From NCBI RefSeq assembly GCF_910577125.1, contig NZ_CAJTMN010000010.1, forward strand, positions 1 to 37,253: DNA of 37,253 bases. The letters run 5' to 3'. Source of the DNA: an uncultured Rikenella sp. (GTDB lineage Bacteria; Bacteroidota; Bacteroidia; Bacteroidales; Rikenellaceae). Below are positions 30,552 to 37,253 of the stretch, in pieces. Numbering within the stretch: the stretch's first letter is position 1; each line of letters opens with the position of its first letter. Below the pieces are notes generated by a model. It did no database searches and had not been told where the DNA came from. It saw only the letters and a list, made by a program, of their open reading frames with translations. The position numbers were made by a program, and so were the translations under genes.

Positions 30552-31430
30552 ATGGCAGATATGGATGGTATCCTTGAGAACAAGGATAAAGACTACGGCA
30601 TCGGGATTCCGGTACAGGGACAGAACTACTTCGTGAAGGGGGCCGACAACCTCGACTGGGGGATGAAAGACCGTCTCTCCAGAATATTCCGGCCGAGTAC
30701 CGGTCGGACCGTGATGCTCGCTTTCGACCACGGCTATATTATGGGGCCGACCTCGGGGCTGGAACGGCTCGACCTGAATATCGTGCCGCTGATTCAGTAC
30801 GCCGACTCGCTGATGTGTACCCGCGGGTCGCTCAGAGCCGTAGTGCCGCCGACGTTCAACAAAGGGATTTGTTTGCGTTACTCGGCCGGGTCGTCGATTC
30901 TGACCGACTTGAACAACGAGTGCGTTTTGGATCCGGTGGACGCTGTGCGCGTTAATGCTTCGGCGATGGCCGTGATGGTCGCCATGGGGAACGACAAGTT
31001 CGAGGCGAAGACGGTGGAAAACCTCGTCCGGACGGCGGATGCGGGGTACAAGTACGGCATTCCGACCATGGGGGTGACGGCTGTCGGGAAAGACATGGCG
31101 CGGGACTCCAAATATTTCGGCCTGGCGTCGCGGGTGTGTGCGGAGAATGGGGCTAATATCGTGAAAACCTACTACTGCGACGGGTTTGCCAAGGTGGTGA
31201 ATGCTTGCCAGGTGCCGATCGTGATCGCCGGGGGTAAGAAGCTGGAGGAACGTGAGGCGCTGGAGCTCTGCTATAAGGCGATTAACGACGGAGCGATGGG
31301 GGTCGATATGGGACGGAACGTCTTCCAGTCGGCCAATCCGGCGGCCATGATTCAGGCCGTGAGCGCTGTCGTGCACGACGGTTTGACCCCGGAACAAGGG
31401 TTCGAAATGTATAAAGACCTCTCTAAGTAA
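30552..31430 (+). CDS. lsrF: LsrF-type class I aldolase / phosphoketone thiolase
   Basis: The 292-residue protein aligns almost end to end with E. coli LsrF as I recall it: LDWGMKDRLSRIF, TVMLAFDHGYIMGPTSGLER, DSLMCTRGSLRAVVPP, VGKDMARDSKYF, PIVIAGGKKLEEREALELC and GAMGVDMGRNVFQS. The Schiff-base lysine is K205 in NIVKTYY. In E. coli LsrF transfers the acetyl group of 3-hydroxy-5-phosphonooxypentane-2,4-dione to CoA, giving acetyl-CoA and DHAP, the last step of AI-2 breakdown. No other lsr gene is present, so DhaKL and VOC may replace LsrK and LsrG (inference). The gene symbol marks homology, not proven function. Confidence 0.85.
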   Translation: MADMDGILENKDKDYGIGIPVQGQNYFVKGADNLDWGMKDRLSRIFRPSTGRTVMLAFDHGYIMGPTSGLERLDLNIVPLIQYADSLMCTRGSLRAVVPPTFNKGICLRYSAGSSILTDLNNECVLDPVDAVRVNASAMAVMVAMGNDKFEAKTVENLVRTADAGYKYGIPTMGVTAVGKDMARDSKYFGLASRVCAENGANIVKTYYCDGFAKVVNACQVPIVIAGGKKLEEREALELCYKAINDGAMGVDMGRNVFQSANPAAMIQAVSAVVHDGLTPEQGFEMYKDLSK

Positions 31431-31442
31431 TAGACATTTCGT

Positions 31443-32396
31443 ATGAAACGTTTTATTCGTAAGATATCCGTTCATTCGAGGGGGATGGCTCTGGGAGCGG
31501 CGATTTGTGCGGTGGCAGGGCTGAGCGCCTGCGGGCCGAAACCGGTGCAGGACAAGATCCTGATCGCGGGATCGTACTGGGACACCATCGCCGTGATGAA
31601 CCGCAGCGAGGGGAATGTCATCGAATGGAAGTACGGCTTGCCGAAAGGGGCGGAGTGCAACAGCGTCGAGATTATTCCCGGGACGGGCGACGTGCTGCTT
31701 TCTTATAAGAACGGCGCGCGCGTGGTGAAGCGGGACTCCGTTAATGGAGGGGGGACGATCGTCTGGGACTACACCGATGTGGCCGAAGGCGAAGAGTTGC
31801 AGACCGCGACCAGACTGCCGGACGGGGGATACCTGCTCGGAATCTGCGGTACCCCGGCCCGGTTCGTGGAACTCGACTCCACGGGGCGCAACGTGCGGCG
31901 CGAAGTGCGGTACGACTTGGGGATCGGCGATGCGCACTCCCAGTTCCGGCGCATGATCAAGGCGCGGAACGGAAACTACCTCGTGCCGATTATCACCAAC
32001 GGGAAAGTCTTGGAAATCAAAGACGACTCGACTTTGGTGGCGGAACTCAATCTGGGCGGAAATCCTTTCTCCCTGCAGGAGCTGCCCAACGGGAACCTGC
32101 TGGCGGGATTGGGCGATGCCCATTGCGCGCTCGAAGTCGACCGCTCGATCGGCGGACTCGTCCGGAGGATCGACGCCCCGGCGGGAGTGACTTTCCACTT
32201 TGTCGGACAGGCACAACTGATGCCGGGAGGGAAAGTCATGATCGCCAACTGGCAGGGACACGCTCCGGCCGAGGAGCGCGATGCGCCGCAGCTGATCGAA
32301 GTCGACCTGGGACAGGGAACGCCGCTCGTGTGGAGCTACGACGGACGGAAAGACGGCGTGCGGCTCGTATCGGCTTTCTTCCCGTTCCGGGAATAG
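31443..32396 (+). CDS. Beta-propeller lipoprotein
   Basis: The 317-residue protein has a lipobox LSAC (near residue 30). The mature part consists of repeated four-strand blades of the PQQ/NHL type (DKILIAGSYWDTIAVMNR, NSVEIIPGTGDVLLSYKNG, LQTATRLPDGGYLLGICG, LQELPNGNLLAGLGDAHC, AQLMPGGKVMIANWQG). No heme or cofactor motif is seen. It starts 12 bases after lsrF and precedes the large HzsA-like protein, which also contains propeller-like blades. It probably acts in the periplasm or on the surface, as a binding or scaffold protein for the exported half of the cluster. Confidence 0.8.
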   Translation: MKRFIRKISVHSRGMALGAAICAVAGLSACGPKPVQDKILIAGSYWDTIAVMNRSEGNVIEWKYGLPKGAECNSVEIIPGTGDVLLSYKNGARVVKRDSVNGGGTIVWDYTDVAEGEELQTATRLPDGGYLLGICGTPARFVELDSTGRNVRREVRYDLGIGDAHSQFRRMIKARNGNYLVPIITNGKVLEIKDDSTLVAELNLGGNPFSLQELPNGNLLAGLGDAHCALEVDRSIGGLVRRIDAPAGVTFHFVGQAQLMPGGKVMIANWQGHAPAEERDAPQLIEVDLGQGTPLVWSYDGRKDGVRLVSAFFPFRE

Positions 32397-32507
32397 GGCG
32401 GGGGAGAGACCGCGCATATCCGTTTGCGAAACGGGACGGGTCGGGCCGCTGTGCGGCTCCGGCCTTTCCTGCAATAGAGATGAAACTACTAACACCAAAC
32501 CATAACG

Positions 32508-35500
32508 ATGATTAAAAGAAGGATTTTTACAGCCGGATTGTGGTTCGCTCTGGCAGTCGCAGTACCTGTGACGGCAGAAGCGGCGACCGTTCTGGCTTCG
32601 CATCCTGCGCTTCCCGCTTCGGTCAAAAAAGCCATCGGGAAGAAGAGACAGGCCGACGACTGGCTGCACCGGGCTTTGGCCGCTAAGGCCAAGATCGCAG
32701 CCGAATCGCCCGCAGGATTACCGTTCGTATCGACCGAATACCGGCTCGGGACGGCTCCGGGGAGAGTCTCCGTAGACCTGACCGGATTGAACGAAATCTC
32801 GCTGGTCACCTGGGCGACACCGGACGGGAATGACTACGACCATGCCGTGTGGGCCGACGGCCGGTTTACCCGGAAAGACGGCACCGTGGTGCGGCTGACC
32901 GACATGAAGACCTCCGTGAAACGGATCGGCGGCAACTGGACCTCTGTCGATAAGAACTTCAACGGCAGCAAACTGAAGATTGCCGGAAAGGTCTACGATC
33001 ACGGGATGATCGCCCACACCAACAGCTTGATGACCTTCCCGCTGAACGGCGAATACACCCGGTTCGACGCCGAATTCGGGATCGACGACGGATCGGTCGG
33101 CGGGAGCGCGATCTTCAAAGTGATGGTCGGCAACGGACGGAAAGAGGCCAAGGAATTGGTGGCCGCATGTCCGGAGGTGGAGACCAAACTCGGTGCCTTT
33201 ATCGGTGCCCCGATCGAAGACTGGTTGACCTCGCCCGGGACGGCGCTGGAACAGGCCGCCGTGATGCAGATTGTGAGCCGGCTCGACAAACCGGCCTACT
33301 TCAATGACCGCATCGCCGCTTTGGAAGCGGAGCCGGATATGGCCAAACGCATCCTCGGCTATATGGATCTCGCCAAGCAGGCTGAGGCGGTGGTGCACTT
33401 GCAGGATCAGCTCGCATGGCTGAACATTCCCGCCGTCGGGAAAGCGTTGGCCGATATGAAGACCATGCCGGGATTCGATGCGAAGAAATACGCGGACGAT
33501 TATGCCCGTCTCCAGACGCTTGCGGCCGGAGGATTCGACGGCATTTATCAGGCCGATCAGGCTGCGATGACGCGTGCCGAAGAGGCCTTGGGATTGAAAC
33601 GCGGGATTCTGCTGGCCAATCCGCTTCTGGATATCGACAAAATCATCGTGACCAAATACGAACTGGGGGCCGATGCGCGCTACGTGATGGCGCCCTCGCT
33701 CGGGACACAGCCCAACAACTGGTCGAACCAGTACTCCGGTGCCCGGGGCGGCTTCGACGCCTCGATCGTCGAACTCTCCGATTTGCGCGGAGATAAGCTC
33801 AAAGAACGGTTGATCTACAAACCGGCCACCGATGCGCCGGTGACCGACGTGCACCTGCACTGGGATGCCGACCGGATGCTCTTCACCTCGGTGGACTCGG
33901 CCCGGCGGTGGCACGTCTTCGAAGTGAACACCGACGGGACGGGCTTCAGGAACGTGACCGCGGCGATTCCCGAACCCGACGTCGAGTTTGCCGACGGGGC
34001 TTATCTGCCGGACGGGCGGATGATTATCAATACCACCTTGGGATACCACGGGGTGCCGTGTGTGGACGGGGCGGATGCCGTGGGGAACTTCGCGCTCTAC
34101 GATCCGAAGACCGGCTCTTTGCGGCGGCTGACTTTCGACCAGGACAACAACTGGAATCCTACGGTGATGAACAACGGGCGCGTGATGTACACTCGGTGGG
34201 AATACACCGACCTGATCCACTACTTCTCCCGCTTCGTGATGCACATGAACCCGGACGGGACGGAAAACAAGAACCTGTACGGGAGCGGCTCGTACTTCCC
34301 GAACTCCACGTTCGACATGCAGCCGCTGCCGGGGAGCTCGAGCGCTTTTGTCGGCATTATCTCGGGACACCACGGGATCGCACGGTCGGGACGGCTGATT
34401 ATCTTCGACCCCGCCAAGTCGCGGAAAGAGGAAAAGGGGATGGTGCAGGAGATTCCGTTCAGCACCCGTCCGATCGAACCGATCATCAAGGACGAGATGG
34501 TGAACGGCGTCTGGCCGCAGTTCATGAAACCGCAGCCGCTGAGCGACAAATACTTCCTCGTGACCGCAAAACTCTCGCCGACTGCGTTGTGGGGGATCTA
34601 TCTGGTCGACATCTATGACAACGTCACCCTGCTCGTCGAGGGCGAAGGGGAAGGGTATGTCAATGCCATTCCGGAGGTGAAGAAGGTGACCCCGCCGGTC
34701 ATTCCCGATAAAGTCAACCTCGACAGCAAAGAGGCTACCGTCTTCATTCAGGATATCTATGAGGGCGAAGGGCTGCCCGGCGTACCGCGCGGGACGGTCA
34801 AGAAGCTCAGAATCCTGGCCTATGAATATGCTTATCGGGACTCCCCGTCGAACCACTCCGCACAGGGGATTCAGTCCGGATGGGACATCAAGCGCCTGCT
34901 CGGCGAAGTGCCTGTCGAAGAGGACGGCTCGGCGATCTTCACCATTCCGGCCAATACGCCGATCTCGCTGCAGCCGCTCGACTCGCTGGGACGTGCCATC
35001 CAGTGGATGCGCAGCTGGTTTGTCGGGATGCCGGGCGAAACCGTCTCTTGCGTGGGATGCCACGAAGACCAGAACCTGATGCCGATTCCGAAACGGACCA
35101 TCGCTTCGACCAAGAAACCGGCCAAAATCGAGGTGCCGGAGGGCGGCGTGCGGCCGTTCACCTTCGAACTCGAAATCCAGCCGATTCTCGACCGCGCGTG
35201 CGTGGCGTGCCACAACAACGAAAATGCCGCCGGCGGAAAGAACTTTACCGGCGGACGGTTCAACAACCTCTATAAGTTCAGCGACAGCTACCTCGACTTC
35301 CACCCCTACTTCTATCGCCAGGGGCCGGAAGCGGACATGTACGTCCTCGTGCCCTACGAATTCAACGCATCCAACAGCGAGCTGGTGCAGATGCTCGAAA
35401 ACGGACACCACGGCGTGAAACTCACCGACAAGGAGTGGAAGACCCTCTACAACTGGATCGACTTCAACACCCCCTACCACAGCGGATTCTTCGACGTGCG

Positions 35501-36578
35501 GGATTTGAAAGTCGGCCAGCACGGTTACGACCAGATCCAGCGGCGGAAAGAGCTCGCCGACAAGTATGCCAACGGCACCGCCGTGGATTGGCAGCAGGAG
35601 GTGCGCGACTACGCCGAATACCTCAAGGCGCAGCCGAAAGCCGAACCGGTTATGCCGGCACAGGCGGCCGATGCTAAGGTGAAGGATATCAAGGTGAAAG
35701 GGTGGCCGTTTACGGCGGACGAAGCCCGGGCGATGGTCGGCGACGACAACAAGAAGAGCGTCGAAGTGGCACCGGGGATTACGATGAACTTCGTTCGGAT
35801 TCCGGCCGGGACATTCGTGATGGGGGCAGACAAGGGGATTGCTGCGCCGAAGACGAAAGTGAAGATCGACAAACCGTTCTGGATGGGCGAGATCGAAGTC
35901 AGCAACGAACAGTTCCGCGCCATCTTCCCGGAACACGACAACCGCTTGATCGGTCAGCACTGGAAAGACCACACCGGGCCGAACTATCTGGTCAACGAAG
36001 ACTGGCGTCCGGCGATCCGCATCAGCTGGGAACAGGCTATGGAGTACTGCCGCAAGCTCAGCGAAGCGACCGGGCTGAAGATCACCCTGCCTACGGAGGC
36101 ACAGTGGGAATGGGCAGCCCGTGCCGGTGCCGCCGGTGACAACTGGTGGGGAGCGGACACCGATTTCTCGGCTTATGAGAATCTGGCGGACAAACAGCTC
36201 CAGAAGATGGCCGTAAGCGGTGTCGATCCGCAGCCGATGAATCCGAACAGTCCGGTGTTCAAATACTGGGACTTCCTGCCCAAGGACGCTTCGGTGGACG
36301 ACGGCAATATGCTGCTCGGCAAGAGCGGCTCGTACAAACCGAATGCGTGGGGGCTGTACGACATGCAGGGGAACGTCGCCGAGTGGACGCGGTCGGACTA
36401 TCGGCCCTATCCGTACAAGGTGAAGGCGGATGAGACCAACGTGTCGAATGCGGAAAAGGTGGTTCGGGGTGGTTCGTGGATCGACCGGACGAAGAACGCC
36501 AGCCTTTCGATCCGGCGTCACTTCCTGCCGTGGCAACCGGTACGGAATGTCGGCTTCCGCGTGATAATCGAAGAGTAA
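32508..36578 (+). CDS. Exported NPCBM / HzsA-like / diheme / SUMF1 fusion protein
   Basis: The 1356-residue protein has a signal peptide (MIKRRIFTAGLWFALAVAVP). Domains in order: an NPCBM-like carbohydrate-binding module (about 90-205; LKIAGKVYDHGMIAHTNS), a helical stretch to about 365, and a propeller plus hydrazine synthase alpha-like middle region (about 370-840). Two heme c motifs follow, CVGCH (848-852) and CVACH (898-902), and then a C-terminal SUMF1/formylglycine-generating-enzyme-like domain (about 1085-1355; MNFVRIPAGTFVMGAD, EAQWEWAARAG, VVRGGSWIDR, VRNVGFRVI). The SUMF1 domain lacks the C-terminal active-site cysteines, so sulfatase activation is unlikely; a ligand-binding role is more plausible. 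It ends the cluster and is probably a periplasmic redox protein with a sugar-binding module. Confidence 0.82.
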   Translation: MIKRRIFTAGLWFALAVAVPVTAEAATVLASHPALPASVKKAIGKKRQADDWLHRALAAKAKIAAESPAGLPFVSTEYRLGTAPGRVSVDLTGLNEISLVTWATPDGNDYDHAVWADGRFTRKDGTVVRLTDMKTSVKRIGGNWTSVDKNFNGSKLKIAGKVYDHGMIAHTNSLMTFPLNGEYTRFDAEFGIDDGSVGGSAIFKVMVGNGRKEAKELVAACPEVETKLGAFIGAPIEDWLTSPGTALEQAAVMQIVSRLDKPAYFNDRIAALEAEPDMAKRILGYMDLAKQAEAVVHLQDQLAWLNIPAVGKALADMKTMPGFDAKKYADDYARLQTLAAGGFDGIYQADQAAMTRAEEALGLKRGILLANPLLDIDKIIVTKYELGADARYVMAPSLGTQPNNWSNQYSGARGGFDASIVELSDLRGDKLKERLIYKPATDAPVTDVHLHWDADRMLFTSVDSARRWHVFEVNTDGTGFRNVTAAIPEPDVEFADGAYLPDGRMIINTTLGYHGVPCVDGADAVGNFALYDPKTGSLRRLTFDQDNNWNPTVMNNGRVMYTRWEYTDLIHYFSRFVMHMNPDGTENKNLYGSGSYFPNSTFDMQPLPGSSSAFVGIISGHHGIARSGRLIIFDPAKSRKEEKGMVQEIPFSTRPIEPIIKDEMVNGVWPQFMKPQPLSDKYFLVTAKLSPTALWGIYLVDIYDNVTLLVEGEGEGYVNAIPEVKKVTPPVIPDKVNLDSKEATVFIQDIYEGEGLPGVPRGTVKKLRILAYEYAYRDSPSNHSAQGIQSGWDIKRLLGEVPVEEDGSAIFTIPANTPISLQPLDSLGRAIQWMRSWFVGMPGETVSCVGCHEDQNLMPIPKRTIASTKKPAKIEVPEGGVRPFTFELEIQPILDRACVACHNNENAAGGKNFTGGRFNNLYKFSDSYLDFHPYFYRQGPEADMYVLVPYEFNASNSELVQMLENGHHGVKLTDKEWKTLYNWIDFNTPYHSGFFDVRDLKVGQHGYDQIQRRKELADKYANGTAVDWQQEVRDYAEYLKAQPKAEPVMPAQAADAKVKDIKVKGWPFTADEARAMVGDDNKKSVEVAPGITMNFVRIPAGTFVMGADKGIAAPKTKVKIDKPFWMGEIEVSNEQFRAIFPEHDNRLIGQHWKDHTGPNYLVNEDWRPAIRISWEQAMEYCRKLSEATGLKITLPTEAQWEWAARAGAAGDNWWGADTDFSAYENLADKQLQKMAVSGVDPQPMNPNSPVFKYWDFLPKDASVDDGNMLLGKSGSYKPNAWGLYDMQGNVAEWTRSDYRPYPYKVKADETNVSNAEKVVRGGSWIDRTKNASLSIRRHFLPWQPVRNVGFRVIIEE

Positions 36579-36650
36579 TCGTGATGAGAGGGAGGGATAT
36601 TTTCTTGTTTTGTTCAGTAAAGGAGATATCCCTTTTGCCTCTTTGAAAAA

Positions 36651-36704
36651 GCACAGACCGGGATTTCAGCCTTTGGGCGGTTGGAATCCCGGTTCTGTTT
36701 GTGC
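36651..36704 (+). terminator. Terminator of the cluster
   Basis: GCACAG (36651) pairs with CTG...GTGC, and CCGGGATT pairs with AATCCCGG (36658-36665, 36685-36692), about 70 bases after the stop codon. The trailing T run is short. Confidence 0.65.
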
Positions 36705-36823
36705 TTCGGTGGGACGCGGAAGAGACGGGGCAAAGAGTTGAGGCTGCTGCCATCCGCGGAAAGATAAGTCCTGCGGAGCGTGAGGCGTAGCGTAGCTAAC
36801 TGAAAGTCTTTTGGGTACCTTTT

Positions 36824-36894
36824 GCCCGAAGGCTTCCTCGCGCTAACTCGGCATAGCCCGCAAGCGGTCTCTGCTCGCGTAACGCCGCTCGGTT
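36824..36894 (+). repeat. 71-bp module inside the GTACCTTTT hairpin
   Basis: GTACCTTTT (36815-36823) and CTTCAGAAAAGGTAC (36895-36909) are contiguous at 8112-8135. Here they are split by 71 bases that resemble the first part of the 7754-7898 module. Confidence 0.8.
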
Positions 36895-36933
36895 CTTCAG
36901 AAAAGGTACGGTTCCGTCCGGCACAAAGCTCGC

Positions 36934-37012
36934 CCGTCGCCCGCCCGCCTGAAGAGGGATTTCACTCGTTTTGCGGTGAGCAAAATCGAGATGAAATCCC
37001 AGCGGGCGACGG
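36934..37012 (+). repeat. Hairpin element H8
   Basis: Outer stem CCGTCGCCCGC/GCGGGCGACGG (11 bp), middle stem GGGATTTCA/TGAAATCCC, inner stem CGTTTTGC/GCAAAATCG around GGTGA. Confidence 0.9.
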
Positions 37013-37025
37013 TTGAAATCTCTCA

Positions 37026-37097
37026 CGCGCCACGCCTAAGGAGGCGATTCAACTCTTTCGGCGACGAGCCGAAAAAGAATGAATCGCCCCCGGCGCG
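37026..37097 (+). repeat. Hairpin element H9
   Basis: Outer stem CGCGCC/GGCGCG, middle stem GGCGATTCA/TGAATCGCC, inner TTTCGGC/GCCGAAA. Same inner family as H1 and H4, but the variable pair is a C-A mismatch here. Confidence 0.85.
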
Positions 37098-37128
37098 CGA
37101 CCGAAGAACGGGGCTCAGCAAACAAGTA

Positions 37129-37147
37129 AGCGATACGCAGTATCGCT
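37129..37147 (+). repeat. Short hairpin box AGCGATAC/GTATCGCT
   Basis: Identical in stem and loop to 18773-18791, and followed by the same CTGTCCCGCC-starting flank. Confidence 0.85.
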
Positions 37148-37253
37148 CTGTCCCGCCGAGGTCACTCGGCCGCCGCCCGCGCAGGGCAGTTCTATCCTGT
37201 TAGGGTAGAGGCGGCCCTTTCGGAGTGCCCGAAGGCACCGCGCGCCACGCCTT

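Larger units (their letters stand above)
36768..37253 (+). repeat. Repeat island E (runs off the window)
   Basis: Boxes in order: GGAGCGTGAGGCGTAGCGTA (shared with islands B and C), a GTACCTTTT/AAAAGGTAC hairpin opened by a 71-bp module, the GTTCCGTCCGGCACAAAGCT box, hairpin elements H8 and H9, then AGCGATAC/GTATCGCT (37129-37147) with its flank. The last 14 bases begin another hairpin element (GCGCGCCACGCCTT, as in H5). No gene is visible. Confidence 0.9.

Noticed and set aside
30513..32669. 718-codon minus-strand ORF opposite lsrF and the propeller lipoprotein
   Set aside because: Shadow of well-supported plus-strand genes in GC-rich DNA; the translation is rich in His, Arg and Pro and shows no domain.
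32718..36536. 1272-codon minus-strand ORF opposite the giant fusion protein
   Set aside because: The plus strand encodes recognisable NPCBM, heme c and SUMF1 motifs; the antisense frame is an artefact of codon bias.

Overview
The window comes from a GC-rich member of the Bacteroidota, most likely an Alistipes-like gut Rikenellaceae (inference). Evidence for the phylum: several promoters of the Bacteroidetes type (TTG, 19-base spacer, TAnnTTTG), lipoproteins with DUF4493, PCMD and calycin-like domains that are typical of gut Bacteroidales, and a FISUMP-type C-terminal gene remnant. No rRNA, tRNA, CRISPR array, transposase or integrase was seen.

Layout. (1) 77-9414, plus strand: housekeeping genes manA, rpsO, pnp, an abundant-looking OmpA/TPR lipoprotein, smpB and a YeiH-family transporter. 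Three repeat-filled intergenic islands separate them. (2) 9501-13883, minus strand: a tight operon trkA, SGNH esterase, apbE, lipid kinase, divergent from a small Cys-tailed membrane protein (13984-14247). (3) 13984-24276, plus strand: a surface locus with three PCMD-type lipoproteins, one DUF4493/calycin-like lipoprotein and an outer-membrane beta-barrel, split by a 1 kb hairpin-rich island. (4) 24501-36578, plus strand: a nine-gene cluster that mixes exported redox or beta-propeller proteins (propeller diheme cytochrome, cupin lipoprotein, propeller lipoprotein, and a 1356-residue NPCBM/HzsA-like/diheme/SUMF1 protein) with cytosolic enzymes (chorismatase-like RidA-fold protein, VOC protein, DhaK, DhaL, LsrF-type aldolase/thiolase). 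I read it as a catabolic pathway in which a ketose-like compound is processed outside the cytoplasm, phosphorylated by DhaKL and cleaved by the LsrF homologue. This is inference; the substrate is unknown.

The most unusual signal is non-coding. Intergenic islands at 1110-1846, 4866-5232, 7745-8150, 18310-19300 and 36768-37253 are mosaics of a few shared boxes. Between the boxes sit long hairpins whose architecture is constant (outer GCGCGCC or GTCGCCCGC stem, an 11-13 base spacer on the 5' side only, then an inner stem) but whose inner stem sequences differ almost completely while staying complementary. Some copies carry other modules inserted inside hairpin arms. This looks like an undescribed family of structured, hypervariable, modular intergenic repeats.
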